A DNA stretch of 64,000 nucleotides from Cohnella terricola (GCF_007786475.1 NZ_VNJJ01000002.1:248001-312000); one strand, 5' to 3'. Shown: positions 53,891-63,079, counted from the stretch's first letter. Notes: generated by a model not told the origin, from the letters alone. A program made the numbers and translations.

Positions 53891-54214
53891 CTAACTATCA
53901 GCTTTTTTATCTTTACTTCCAAACTCACTACTCGCCGCTTGTAGCATCTCGTTCCAATTTGCAAATTCCGTCTCTCTTGCAACATGTCGTTCTAACAGCT
54001 CGTCAGGAATGTTCCGAATATCTTCTTGTGTTTCGATTTGAAAATTGCCCTTCGCCAGAAACTCCGAGAAACTATTTAATTGGGAATGCTTCTTCATAAA
54101 TGTCTCGTCAAACAGTTGCTCTAATGGAATATGATCGGGATCTACTTGAGCTGTTTTTTGCCCTTGCAATTCCTTCAACAGTTCATCGAACGGCATTGGC
54201 TTATTCTTCTTCAA
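53891..54214 (-). CDS. Conserved small hypothetical protein
   Basis: 107 residues, helical and acidic, no signal peptide or membrane segment (MPFDELLKELQGQKTAQVDP; FDETFMKKHSQLNSFSEFLA; DELLERHVARETEFANWNEM). Start is TTG 54214 with AGGAG at 7 bases. It is 27 bp downstream of the HEAT-repeat gene, so the two form an operon and may interact. Function unknown. Confidence 0.6.
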   Translation of the reverse strand: MKKNKPMPFDELLKELQGQKTAQVDPDHIPLEQLFDETFMKKHSQLNSFSEFLAKGNFQIETQEDIRNIPDELLERHVARETEFANWNEMLQAASSEFGSKDKKADS

Positions 54215-54241
54215 ACCATCACTCCTATTTTTTTCCTAATT

Positions 54242-54685
54242 TTACCTTGCCGATAATTCAGCCCACTTGTTCTCAAGCCACTGATCAAAATCATCGCCCT
54301 TGTTACCCTCATAAGTATCGTAAATATCGAGCCGCATCTTCTTGAGTTTCTCTTTGAAAGCTTCGTACGAATGGCCTGCCGGCAAGCTCTTCTTTATTCT
54401 CACCAGAATTTTTGTAACGCCACTAATCGGTTCACCTTGCTTCCTTGGCGGCAGTTGCACATCCTCACCAAGTTGTTGGAGCTTGCGGAAGGCCGCCTCT
54501 TGTACGGAATACACGAGGTCGTTATTCAATCGATGCCTAAGAACGTCAATGATTTTTGCGTGTTTCCACTGACCTAACTCTTCCACAGCCGCTAAACGTT
54601 CTTTCCAATTTGAAGTCCGATTCGCGGCTATTTTTAGCTGCTCATAATTGGAAGGTAGTTCATTTCCCAATCCAATGTTGCTCAA
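54242..54685 (-). CDS. HEAT-repeat domain protein
   Basis: 147 residues. NWKERLAAVEELGQWKHAKI and IDVLRHRLNNDLVYSVQEAA, FRKLQQLGED are two consecutive HEAT repeats. A second half (ITKILVRIKKSLPAGHSYEA, FKEKLKKMRLDIYDTYEGNK, GDDFDQWLENKWAEL) is a helical domain often found in these Firmicute proteins. Start is TTG 54685 after GGATGAGAAGAT. Cytoplasmic; role unknown. Confidence 0.68.
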   Translation of the reverse strand: MSNIGLGNELPSNYEQLKIAANRTSNWKERLAAVEELGQWKHAKIIDVLRHRLNNDLVYSVQEAAFRKLQQLGEDVQLPPRKQGEPISGVTKILVRIKKSLPAGHSYEAFKEKLKKMRLDIYDTYEGNKGDDFDQWLENKWAELSAR

Positions 54686-55021
54686 ATCTTCTCATCCTGT
54701 CTGTTTCTTAGATTTTCGGCAGTAGCTATCGTGGTAGCGAATGCTCACCCTGACTTTTCGTGCTTTATCTATTGTAAGGCATCTGAGCATTCTTTGCTTC
54801 CCCCAAATGATCACTTCATTTTGATATTAACGCTCTGTTGTATCTGTGTGCGTAAGCAACACACAGCATTGCGGACGAGTAGGAACGCATTACAGGCACT
54901 TTATGGGGAATAGCCGCCACTCTATTTACAGTTTCAACCTTTCAAAAATTTCTCGCAGGTGATTTAAAGGCAACCTTCGCCGCGACAACAAAAGTAATTC
55001 ATTCGGCACTAGGACATTTAA
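54686..55021. other. Intergenic region holding one weak scar
   Basis: No intact gene. It contains scar C (54828-54890) and otherwise nothing that I can support. Confidence 0.5.
54828..54890 (-). pseudogene. Scar C (degraded): possible rlmD/rumA-type 3' end
   Basis: The minus strand reads CVPTRPQCCVLLTHTDTTER and TAA (54828-54830). The CCVLL core and its position fit a degraded FPHTxHVECCVLL end, with the HVE part lost. The match is weaker than for scars A, B and D. Confidence 0.4.
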
Positions 55022-55069
55022 GACAACCGATACACAGCACTCCACATGCCCCCTAGGAAGGAACATAAT
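55022..55069 (-). pseudogene. Scar D: 3' end of an rlmD/rumA-type gene
   Basis: The minus strand reads MFLPRGHVECCVSVV. GGGGCATGTGGA is shared with the intact gene's GGGGCATGTGGA, and GAT-ATGTTCC precedes it in both. The frame then runs on without further similarity. Confidence 0.62.
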
Positions 55070-55154
55070 CCAATCACATAAATCACAAGCCGCCCTCTAC
55101 TCTCCCGCGCGATATCGCGGTACGAGCCGAGGACGGCTTAAAATGAAAATCCAA

Positions 55155-56330
55155 CTAAGCTCTTTTTCTGCGGGTCACGACGTCGAAGATAACGGCCGCC
55201 GCTAGCACGCCCCCGCGGATCATGTATTGATAGGAAATGCCGACTCCCAGCAAGTTCATGCCGCTGGTCAGCGAAGCCATGACCAGCGCCCCGATGATCG
55301 ATCCTGTGACTTTTCCAACGCCTCCGGCTGCGGATACGCCTCCGATATAAGCGGCCGCGATCGCGTCCAGTTCGAACAACGTGCCCGCGGTCGTCGTCGC
55401 CGACTCCATCCGGGACGTGAACAGAATGCCGGATAATCCGGCGAGCATACCCATGGAACCGAATACGATGTACGTGATCTTCTTGACGCTGATCCCGCTC
55501 AGATGCGCAGCCTCCGGATTGCTTCCCACGGCGTAAATATGGCGTCCGAGCACGGTTTTCGTCGTCAGGTAATGATACACGATAACGACGAACAGCATGA
55601 TGATGACCGTCCAGGAAAATCCGTTGTAGCCTGCGATAATCCAGGTAATGTACGCGATGATGGCCGAAACGAAGATCAGTTCCAACGCGAAAACGCCTCG
55701 GGAGACAACTTCGAATTCATACTTCAGCTTGTTTCTGCGGTTGGAAAAACGGGAGTAAATATAGAGCAAAATCGCAACTACACCGAGAATCAAAGACAGC
55801 AAGCTCAAGTCGCCCACTCTGGCGATCTCCGGAATGTATCCGTTGCCGATCGCATTGAAGTTATCGTCATCGATGACGATCGTCCCCGTCTCCTCGGTCA
55901 CTTGCAGCAGCGCACCTCTGAAGATGAGCATGCCCGCAAGCGACGCGACGAACGAAGGAATGCCGATCGAAGCGATCAACACGCCGTTCAGTAGGCCAAC
56001 CGCGATGCCAAGCACAAGAATGACCGGAATCGTCAAATAGAATGGAACTCCGGCCTGCGTCAGCAAGATCGCGGCGATCGCGCCCATGAATCCGGCTGCG
56101 AATCCGACGGACAGGTCGATATGTCGAATGACGATGACGAGCGTCATGCCGACGGCCAGCACCGCGATATACCCCGTGGCGTCCAGCAGGTTGCTGATGT
56201 TGCGGGAGGAAATGAACAGGCCGTCTGTCATGACCGAAAAAATCAGAATGATGACGAACAGGGCGATGTACATGCCGTATTCGCGAATATTTTGTTTGAT
56301 CAGAGATTTTGCCCCATTGTAAAAATGCAT
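55155..56330 (-). CDS. Sugar ABC importer permease (MmsB/GguB/XylH type)
   Basis: 391 residues with about ten membrane segments. NIREYGMYIALFVIILIFSV, VGMTLVIVIRHIDLSVGFAA, GFMGAIAAILL and TKTVLGRHIYAVGSNPEAAH, LSGISVKK are the branched sugar-permease signatures, with the MmsB-type length and inter-repeat insertion. It imports monosaccharides such as xylose, arabinose, glucose or galactose with the ATPase upstream (14-bp gap). Last gene of the importer operon. Confidence 0.88.
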   Translation of the reverse strand: MHFYNGAKSLIKQNIREYGMYIALFVIILIFSVMTDGLFISSRNISNLLDATGYIAVLAVGMTLVIVIRHIDLSVGFAAGFMGAIAAILLTQAGVPFYLTIPVILVLGIAVGLLNGVLIASIGIPSFVASLAGMLIFRGALLQVTEETGTIVIDDDNFNAIGNGYIPEIARVGDLSLLSLILGVVAILLYIYSRFSNRRNKLKYEFEVVSRGVFALELIFVSAIIAYITWIIAGYNGFSWTVIIMLFVVIVYHYLTTKTVLGRHIYAVGSNPEAAHLSGISVKKITYIVFGSMGMLAGLSGILFTSRMESATTTAGTLFELDAIAAAYIGGVSAAGGVGKVTGSIIGALVMASLTSGMNLLGVGISYQYMIRGGVLAAAVIFDVVTRRKRA

Positions 56331-56344
56331 CGTACCGGCTCCTC

Positions 56345-57865
56345 CTATTGCGTAGCAAGCTGCATAATTTTTTCCTGGTCCGCCTCATCGATCGACAGCT
56401 CGCCCTTCACCTTGCCCTCGGCCATGATGTACACGCGGTCGCTCATGCCGAGCACTTCGCCGAGTTCGGACGAAATCATGATGATGCTCAATCCCTCGTC
56501 GATCAACTTGTTCATGATTGAGTAAATCTCGAATTTGGCCCCCACATCGATGCCCCGGGTCGGCTCATCCAGAATCAGCAATTTGGGGCCGACGAACAGC
56601 CATTTGCCGAGCGACACTTTCTGCTGGTTGCCGCCGCTGAGGTTGCCAACGATCTGCTCCACGGAAGGCGCCTTAATATTCATGGAGTCTTTGTAAACGT
56701 TGGCGGATTTGACTTCTTCGTTGTTGTTGATCCAGCCGTTGGAGGAAACCTTTCGCAGATTGGCGGTCGTAATGTTGCGCTTGATGTCTTGGATCAGGAA
56801 CAACCCGTCGCCCTTGCGGTCTTCGGTGACGTAGGCGATCCCGGCTTTGATCGCGTCGCTTGTATGCTTAAACGATACCGGATCTCCATCCATCCACAAG
56901 TCGCCTTGCAGTTTATAAGACTTCGGATTGCCGAAAATGCTAAGCGCCAGCTCCGTCCGTCCCGAACCCATCAAGCCGGCGATGCCGACGATTTCTCCCT
57001 TTCTCACGTGCATATTCGCGTCTTTCACGACGTTCCGGCCCGCCTGACTATCGTAGGCAGTCCAGTTCTTAATTTCGAGAATGTTGTCGCCGAATTTTTT
57101 ATTCAGTCTCTTCGGATAAATGTCTTCGATTTCGCGGCCGACCATGTTCTTGATAATGACGCTTTCGGATATTTCGCCCTTTGATCCGTCGAGCGTGCAG
57201 ATCGTTCGGCCGTCACGGAGCACGGTTACTTTATCAGCGATAGAAATGACTTCCTTCAGTTTATGGGAGATCATGATGCTCGTAATGCCTTGATCTTTCA
57301 GCTCGCGCAACAGCTGCAGCAAGTTTTCGCTGTCGTTTTCGTTCAACGCCGCCGTCGGTTCGTCCAGGATGAGCAGCTTGACGTCTTTGCTCAGCGCCTT
57401 GGCGATTTCCACGAGTTGCCGCTTGCCAACGCCCAAGTCTTTGATTAGCGTTTCGGCGCCAACTTTCAGCTTCACTTTTTCCAGCATTTTTCTGGCCTGA
57501 ACGATCGTCAGGTTCCAGTCGACGAGCGCTCCTCGTCTAACTTCATGACCCACAAAGATGTTCTCGTAAACGGATAAATCAGGGAACAATGCAAGCTCCT
57601 GGTAAATGATCGAGATTCCGGCTTCTACGCTGTCGCTGATTTTGCCGAACGCTTGAACGCTGCCTTCGAACACGATATCACCCGTATACGTGCCGTATGG
57701 ATACACGCCGCTGAGCACTTTCATCAGCGTCGATTTTCCCGCCCCGTTCTCGCCGACGAGGCAATGAATTTCTCCCCTCGCGACTTTAAAGCTGACGTCC
57801 GTCAGGGCTTTGACGCCTGTAAATTCTTTGGAGATATGATTCATCTCGAGTATGTTTTCGCTCAT
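56345..57865 (-). CDS. Sugar ABC importer ATPase, two ABC domains (MmsA/GguA/XylG type)
   Basis: 506 residues. The first domain has an intact Walker A (GENGAGKST), signature-like LGVGKRQLVEIAKAL and Walker B LLILDEPTAALNE. The second has the degenerate P-loop GLMGSGRTE usual for this family, LSGGNQQKVSLGKWL and LLILDEPTRGIDVG. It powers the permease. ATG 57865 is preceded by AAGGAGTGCGAACG; a GTG three codons earlier has poorer spacing. Confidence 0.9.
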   Translation of the reverse strand: MSENILEMNHISKEFTGVKALTDVSFKVARGEIHCLVGENGAGKSTLMKVLSGVYPYGTYTGDIVFEGSVQAFGKISDSVEAGISIIYQELALFPDLSVYENIFVGHEVRRGALVDWNLTIVQARKMLEKVKLKVGAETLIKDLGVGKRQLVEIAKALSKDVKLLILDEPTAALNENDSENLLQLLRELKDQGITSIMISHKLKEVISIADKVTVLRDGRTICTLDGSKGEISESVIIKNMVGREIEDIYPKRLNKKFGDNILEIKNWTAYDSQAGRNVVKDANMHVRKGEIVGIAGLMGSGRTELALSIFGNPKSYKLQGDLWMDGDPVSFKHTSDAIKAGIAYVTEDRKGDGLFLIQDIKRNITTANLRKVSSNGWINNNEEVKSANVYKDSMNIKAPSVEQIVGNLSGGNQQKVSLGKWLFVGPKLLILDEPTRGIDVGAKFEIYSIMNKLIDEGLSIIMISSELGEVLGMSDRVYIMAEGKVKGELSIDEADQEKIMQLATQ

Positions 57866-57960
57866 CGTTCGCACTCCTTAGCCAAGCAACTCAAACAATG
57901 GAGGAATAGCGATAGACGAACCTATCACTATTCCTCTCGAATGCTATGCGTTTTTGAGAA

Positions 57961-59052
57961 TTACAGACCCTTGAAGTCTTTCGCTGCGTAGTAGCCGGAA
58001 TCGATAATCTCTTTTTTCACGTTCTTTTTGTCGACTACGATGACTTTCGTCTGTTTGGCTTTGACCTTAATCTTGCCGTTGTCGTATTCACCTGTCGTTT
58101 GCGGCGTTTTGCCGTCCAGGATGTTGACGGCCATGCCCATGGCGTCTTGGACGAGCGTACGAACGTCTTTGAACACCGTCATAGATTGCTTGCCGTCGAT
58201 GATGGATTGGATGGATGCTTTCTCGGCGTCTTGACCCGTCACGACATAGCTGGTGATCTCCTTGTCGGAAGCGAATACGTCCGCGATGGCGCGGGCGGTG
58301 CCGTCGTTCGGCGCGAGAATCAAAACGTTGCCTTTCGCGTCGGCCGCGGCCGCGGTCAAGTGCGTTTGCGCTTTGTTTTTCGCTTCGTTCGGATCCCAGT
58401 TTGTCGTGATCTGGCCGATGATTTTACTCATTTCTTTACGGGATAATTTGGCTTTGTCTTTCAGGGCGACGGCTTCGCTGGAGTTGGCGATTTTGAACGT
58501 GCCGTCTTTAATTTTCGGCTGCAGAACGTTCCATGCGCCTTCGAAGAACAGGAATGCATTGTTGTCGGAAGCGGCGCCGGCGTAGAGGTACAACGGCTGG
58601 CCTTTGCCTTTCGCATGGTCGACCAGGTACTTCGCTTGAGCCGCGCCTACCGCAATGCTGTCGAACGTAACGTAGTAGTCGACCGCGTCGGTGTTCGTGA
58701 TCAGGCGGTCATAGGAGATGACCTTGATGCCCGCTTTTCTGGCGGCTTTCACGGCAGAGGCTGCCGCATCGCCGTCTTGCGGGCAGATGATCAACACTTT
58801 AATGCCTTTGTTGATCAGCGTTTCCACGTTTTCTTTCTCTTTGGCGGAAGAGCCTTGGCTGAACAAAATTTCCGTCGTGTATTTCGTGCCTTTAAGCGCA
58901 TCTTTGAACCGTGCCTCGTCCTGCACCCACCTCGGCTCGTCTTTGGTCGGCAGGACGATTCCGATGTTTACTTTGCTCTTGCCGAAGGCTGTGGGGACCG
59001 CGGCAAAAAGTGCGATAATCACCAGCATTGCAATCATTTTAAAGCTTTTCAT
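57961..59052 (-). CDS. Sugar-binding protein (ChvE-like) without lipobox
   Basis: 363 residues. A signal peptide (FKMIAMLVIIALFAAVPTAF, cleavage about AFG-K) is followed by the type-1 periplasmic-binding fold: VNIGIVLPTKDEPRWVQDEA, INKGIKVLIICPQDGDAAAS, VISYDRLITNTDAVDYYVTF, SYVVTGQDAEKASIQSIIDG. These are typical of multiple-monosaccharide (ChvE) binding proteins. No cysteine follows the signal peptide, unlike most Gram-positive binding proteins, so retention at the cell is unclear. GAAGGGAGCCTGAAAA precedes the ATG. First gene of the operon; a cre-like site is about 70 bp upstream. Confidence 0.88.
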   Translation of the reverse strand: MKSFKMIAMLVIIALFAAVPTAFGKSKVNIGIVLPTKDEPRWVQDEARFKDALKGTKYTTEILFSQGSSAKEKENVETLINKGIKVLIICPQDGDAAASAVKAARKAGIKVISYDRLITNTDAVDYYVTFDSIAVGAAQAKYLVDHAKGKGQPLYLYAGAASDNNAFLFFEGAWNVLQPKIKDGTFKIANSSEAVALKDKAKLSRKEMSKIIGQITTNWDPNEAKNKAQTHLTAAAADAKGNVLILAPNDGTARAIADVFASDKEITSYVVTGQDAEKASIQSIIDGKQSMTVFKDVRTLVQDAMGMAVNILDGKTPQTTGEYDNGKIKVKAKQTKVIVVDKKNVKKEIIDSGYYAAKDFKGL

Positions 59053-59119
59053 TTTTCAGGCTCCCTTCAGAAATGGAATAGATAGGTAACAAGTCAAATA
59101 TATCACCGAGAGGCTTGCT

Positions 59120-59133
59120 TGAAAGCGCTTTAC
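59120..59133. promoter_or_regulatory. cre-like site (CcpA)
   Basis: TGAAAGCGCTTTAC matches 12 of 14 positions of the Firmicute cre consensus TGWAANCGNTNWCA, around a perfect AAAGCGCTTT core, in the promoter region of the sugar importer. Carbon catabolite control is likely. Confidence 0.55.
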
Positions 59134-59195
59134 AATAGCACTTTTTTACGACCATCTATACTTTTTTAAGCTGGCGGATCGTACGTTTATAAAAT

Positions 59196-59225
59196 AAGCC
59201 CGTCCGGGTAACCCCGGCCGGGCTT
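59196..59225 (-). terminator. Terminator after the sugar-binding-protein remnant
   Basis: Stem AAGCCCG (59196-59202) / CGGGCTT (59219-59225) with an inner CCGGG/CCCGG stem, then TATTTTATAAAC on the minus strand. Confidence 0.75.
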
Positions 59226-59237
59226 CGTTCGCGCTTA

Positions 59238-59489
59238 CTATTCCTTCTTCACGTTCTTATACACATCGGCTCGCGAGTGGAATCCGTCGGCGATGATCGT
59301 TTCGTCGATGTTGAATTTGTCCACGGCGATCGGCTCAAGCAGTACGGACGGCAACTCGATTTTACCGTTGTTCAGTTTCCGGTCCGCGTCCACGCTTTCG
59401 CCTTGTGCCAGCTTGACCGCAAGCTCCGCGTCTTGTCCGGCCACCGGTATTTTACCCGCGAGTCCTTGCGCGGCAAGCGCCTGTATAAC
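59238..59489 (-). pseudogene. Remnant of a XylF-like sugar-binding protein
   Basis: The minus strand reads VIQALAAQGLAGKIPVAGQD, AELAVKLAQGESVDADRKLN, NGKIELPSVLLEPIAVDKFN and ends FHSRADVYKNVKKE. This is the C-terminus of XylF-type xylose-binding proteins. Compared with the family, about 30 residues between DAELA and LAQGE are missing in frame, and the N-terminal two thirds are gone. It still has its terminator. Confidence 0.75.
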
Positions 59490-59646
59490 AGTTAAAGGAA
59501 TTCTAACTCTATCTAAGTGAAGCTCTGCCTTAGAAGACTTCACATAATAAAATATTGTATCAGTAAACGGGCTATATCTGCGGGATTTAAATATTAATAC
59601 GAAAACAGGGACGGGAATAGCTTCCGTCCCCAACCACCTTATCCAC

Positions 59647-61179
59647 TCACTCCAAGCCCTTATAAATCAAGGAACAAACAACTTCCACATGCCCCGTATG
59701 CGGGAACATATCCACCGGTTGAACCTCCACCGTGCGGTAGCCCCCATCCTCGAGCAGCCTCAAGTCCCGCGCCAACGTAGAAGGATTGCAAGATACGTAC
59801 ACGATCCGTTCCGGCTTCAGCTCCAGCATCGTGCTAATCAACGCCGGATCGCAGCCCTTGCGGGGAGGATCGACGACGATGACGTCAGGCGTAATGCCTT
59901 CCGCCTGCCAGCGGGGCATGACCAACTCCGCTGCGCCCACGGCAAACTCCACGTTCGCGATCTCGTTGATCGCGGCGTTCCTACGAGCATCCTCGATCGC
60001 TTCCGGGATGATCTCGACGCCGTAGACGCGATCCGCGTGTTTCGCGAGGAATAGCGAGATCGTGCCGATACCGCAGTAGGCGTCAACGACCGTTTCCGTC
60101 CCGGTCAAGGCCGCATATTCCACCGCTTTGCTGTATAACCGGACCGTCTGCTCCGGATTGACTTGGAAGAAGGAGCGAGGAGAGATCGCGAACGCAATGC
60201 CGCCGATCTCGTCGTAGATGACTTCCTCTCCCCACAGCACGTGGGTTTCATCGCCGAAGACGACCGGAGTCGCCGCCGTCTGCACGTTCTGGCAGATACT
60301 CGCGATGCCCGGCACCCGCTCCCGAATCAGCCCGATCAGCTCCTGAGCGTGCGGGATATCTCGGCCGTTCGTCACGAGCACGACCATGCGCTGTCCAGTC
60401 GTCCGCGCATGGCGCACGACGACATGCCGAAGCAGCCCGCGGCCCGTCGCGCGATTGTAGGCGGACACGCCGAGCAGACGGGCGGCTTCTTTCACCGCGC
60501 GCACCGTCTCTTCGTTCTCTTCCTGCTGGATGAGACAAGCGTCCATCTCGACGATGTCGTTGCTGCCCATCTCATAGAAACCGCCGATCAGGCCGCCATC
60601 GCCGAAGCCGATCGGCACTTGAGCCTTATTTCGGTAACGCCAAGGCTCGTCCATGCCGATCGTCGGATGCACGATCACCGGAGGACGTTCTCCCTCGCCC
60701 GAACCCTCGATCATCTCTCTCGTTTCCCCTGCCACCGGCAACTTACCGATCCGCGCCAGGTTGTCGACGACGTGCCTGCGTTTCCACTTCAACTGCTCGG
60801 CGTAGCCTAGATGCTGGAGCTGGCAGCCGCCGCACGAATCGTAGATCGGGCACGGCGGGGAGACCCGGCGCGACACGCCGGCGTCCAGAACCTCCGTCAT
60901 CCGACCGCGGCCGAACGACTTTCCGATGCTAAGCACTTCCGCCCGCACCCGCTCCCCCGGAAGCGCATCACGAACAAAAAGGGTATAGCCCTCGACCCGG
61001 CCTACCCCTTCTCCCTCATGCGTCAATCCGATGATCTCGCATTCGACCCGTTGCCCGACCGCTACGGGAACGCCCGCGAGCGACGACGCGCCGCCCCGAC
61101 CGCCAAACTTATTTTCACCCTTCGTGCCCCTCATGCTGTCCCTACCGTCCTTGCTTCTCTTGCCGTATTTTCCGCTCAT
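59647..61179 (-). CDS. rlmD: 23S rRNA (uracil-5-)-methyltransferase, RlmD/RumA type
   Basis: 510 residues. A basic N-terminal tail is followed by a TRAM domain (VAVGQRVECEIIGLTHEGEG), the Fe-S cysteines CPIYDSCGGCQLQH, the SAM-binding VVDAYCGIGTISLFLAKHAD, the catalytic VVDPPRKGCDPAL and VSCNPSTLARDL with the nucleophilic Cys, and the end QPVDMFPHTGHVEVVCSL. It makes 5-methyluridine in 23S rRNA. Whether it is RlmD or RlmCD in target choice is not decidable here. Start overlaps the dgkB stop by 4 bp (ATGA). Four scars of similar 3' ends lie downstream at 48.1-55.1 kb. Confidence 0.92.
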   Translation of the reverse strand: MSGKYGKRSKDGRDSMRGTKGENKFGGRGGASSLAGVPVAVGQRVECEIIGLTHEGEGVGRVEGYTLFVRDALPGERVRAEVLSIGKSFGRGRMTEVLDAGVSRRVSPPCPIYDSCGGCQLQHLGYAEQLKWKRRHVVDNLARIGKLPVAGETREMIEGSGEGERPPVIVHPTIGMDEPWRYRNKAQVPIGFGDGGLIGGFYEMGSNDIVEMDACLIQQEENEETVRAVKEAARLLGVSAYNRATGRGLLRHVVVRHARTTGQRMVVLVTNGRDIPHAQELIGLIRERVPGIASICQNVQTAATPVVFGDETHVLWGEEVIYDEIGGIAFAISPRSFFQVNPEQTVRLYSKAVEYAALTGTETVVDAYCGIGTISLFLAKHADRVYGVEIIPEAIEDARRNAAINEIANVEFAVGAAELVMPRWQAEGITPDVIVVDPPRKGCDPALISTMLELKPERIVYVSCNPSTLARDLRLLEDGGYRTVEVQPVDMFPHTGHVEVVCSLIYKGLE

Positions 61180-62123
61180 AGCTGCAACGCCCGTCCCGGT
61201 CCGTTCTTCCGATAAGATGATTTCCCGCGTTCATCCACGATCACGTTCAGATGAGACGGCAGCAAGTTAAACGCGCATGGAAGCGTGCCCCCGAACTCTC
61301 CGTCTACGTTTAACTGAACGCGATGATCCGAGTCCACCGAGATGCGATTCGTCTGAAAATGGATGAAGTGCGGATCGTTCATCACCATCTCGCCGCGCAG
61401 CACGGAGGTGGCGATTCGCAAAAATTCCGCCAGGTTGCATTTGCGCAAAGCAAGCACGTCGAACACGCCGTCATTCGTACTCGCGTTCGGCGCGAGCCGG
61501 TCGAAGCCGCCTACGGAATTGCTATTGGCGATCAGGAACAGCATGAATTCCTCGTCGAACTCGCCTACGCCTTCCGCTTGAATGCGCATCTGAGTCGGAT
61601 TCAGCCGCGTAATCTTCTCGAGTCCCTTCATATAATAAGCAAGCTGTCCGACCATCGTCTTCAGCTTGCTGGGAACTTCGTAAGTTAATTCCGTCAGTGA
61701 ACCGCCGCCCGCGATATTAATAAAATATCTATCGTTCGCTTGGCCTATGTCGACCGGGGTCGTATGCCGCCGGGTAATCAGTTCGCAGGCGTCCTCCCAC
61801 TTCCGCGGAATGCCATGAGCGCGCGCGAAATCGTTCGTGGTCCCAAGCGGCAGAATTCCGAGAGCAGGCCTCTGTTCATGGGTCGACATCCCGTTCACCA
61901 CTTCATTTAAGGTGCCGTCTCCGCCTGCCGAGATAATCAGGTCAAAGCCCCGTGCGACCGCTTCCGAAGCGGCTCTGGTCGCATCGCCCTTACTTTCGGT
62001 TGCGTGACACGAAGTCTCTATGCCACCCTTCTCCAGTCGCTGCAAAATAGCGCCAAGCTTGCGTTTGACTTCCTCCCGTCCGGAAGTCGGATTATAGATC
62101 AATCGGGCACGAATCGTTTCCAA
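61176..62123 (-). CDS. dgkB: Diacylglycerol/lipid kinase
   Basis: About 315 residues. RARLIYNPTSGREEVKRKLG, ISAGGDGTLNEVVNGM (nucleotide-binding GGDGT), LGILPLGTTNDFARAHGIPR and VFDVLALRKCNLAEFLRIAT match soluble DgkB kinases, which recycle diacylglycerol from lipoteichoic acid synthesis. TTG 62123 has GAGGGG about 7 bases upstream and gives the usual family start; an ATG at 62162, inside the upstream gene, adds 13 residues and has a poor site. Middle gene of the cbiX-like - dgkB - rlmD unit. Confidence 0.87.
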   Translation of the reverse strand: METIRARLIYNPTSGREEVKRKLGAILQRLEKGGIETSCHATESKGDATRAASEAVARGFDLIISAGGDGTLNEVVNGMSTHEQRPALGILPLGTTNDFARAHGIPRKWEDACELITRRHTTPVDIGQANDRYFINIAGGGSLTELTYEVPSKLKTMVGQLAYYMKGLEKITRLNPTQMRIQAEGVGEFDEEFMLFLIANSNSVGGFDRLAPNASTNDGVFDVLALRKCNLAEFLRIATSVLRGEMVMNDPHFIHFQTNRISVDSDHRVQLNVDGEFGGTLPCAFNLLPSHLNVIVDERGKSSYRKNGPGRALQL

Positions 62124-62148
62124 CCGAATCCCCTCTTCATGTTCTCCA

Positions 62149-62946
62149 TCATGTGTGTGCATGAACGTTCTTCAACCATTCACTCGCCTTGCGGCCGATC
62201 CACTCGGCCACGTTCGGATGCGGCATTAATGCACGGCCGTTATAACGACACAGCTCCATCAGGCCGGATTCCTCTAACCGCCTCGGAACAACGGTTTTGG
62301 TAAAATACCCTTCGCCCAGGAACAACGCGCATACCAACACCCGGTTCCCAGGCCTCTTGTCTGCGAGCTCCGCCAGCCTCGTCCCGACTTGGCTCGGCAA
62401 CAGAAGCGCCGTCGTACCCTCCGCGTATTTCCCTTTCTCCGCGACCTTCTTCGCGATTATCGGGAGCTCTTGCTCACACTTCTCGCGAAAGTCGTCCACC
62501 GAGCTGCCGTGTCCGACCAATAAGACGATCTCTTCGCTAGGATCGACGGACATCTCCGACAATCGCTCCGCAACAATGCCAATGATCTCCGGATCCGTCC
62601 CCATCGGTTTCTCATAGGTAACCCGCATCGGCGATGTCCGAAAACGCTCCAAGTCCGTCTCTGTTCCGGGCTCCTGGAAAGCCCCCAAAGCCCAACCGAT
62701 CTCGTCGACATGCGTGCTCCCGGAAGAGACGAATAACGGCAACGCCAATACATCCGTCACGCCTTCAGCGATCAACCGGTCAATTCCGTCTTGAATTAGC
62801 CTACCATCTACCAGTTCCAGAAATCCGGCTTCGATGCGCAAGGCATCTCCCATTCGCTCGCGAACGGTCTCTATCGTTCGGTCCACCAGGGAGACCCATC
62901 CGCGATCCGAAGAACCGTGGCTAATGACTAACAAGCCCGGCTTCAT
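62149..62946 (-). CDS. CbiX/SirB-like sirohydrochlorin chelatase family protein
   Basis: 265 residues in two related halves, each with the metal-site motif: LLVISHGSSDRGW (residues 5-17) and VLLVGHGSSVDDF (about 142-154). VTDVLALPLFVSSGSTHVDE and VLVCALFLGEGYFTKTVVPR complete the chelatase fold. Such proteins insert Co, Fe or Ni into tetrapyrroles, but no other tetrapyrrole gene is nearby, so the metal is unknown. The last bases are followed closely by dgkB. Confidence 0.8.
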   Translation of the reverse strand: MKPGLLVISHGSSDRGWVSLVDRTIETVRERMGDALRIEAGFLELVDGRLIQDGIDRLIAEGVTDVLALPLFVSSGSTHVDEIGWALGAFQEPGTETDLERFRTSPMRVTYEKPMGTDPEIIGIVAERLSEMSVDPSEEIVLLVGHGSSVDDFREKCEQELPIIAKKVAEKGKYAEGTTALLLPSQVGTRLAELADKRPGNRVLVCALFLGEGYFTKTVVPRRLEESGLMELCRYNGRALMPHPNVAEWIGRKASEWLKNVHAHT

Positions 62947-63079
62947 GTATGAGCAGGCCCCTTTCTACTCCGTCTGCATCTTCTTTCATTATCTTCATGC
63001 TAGCGAATCGTCATAGCAATGTCAACGCCGGACGTCGACCTTGCGCGTATTCGTAAATCGACCGCCCCCATGATAAGAA

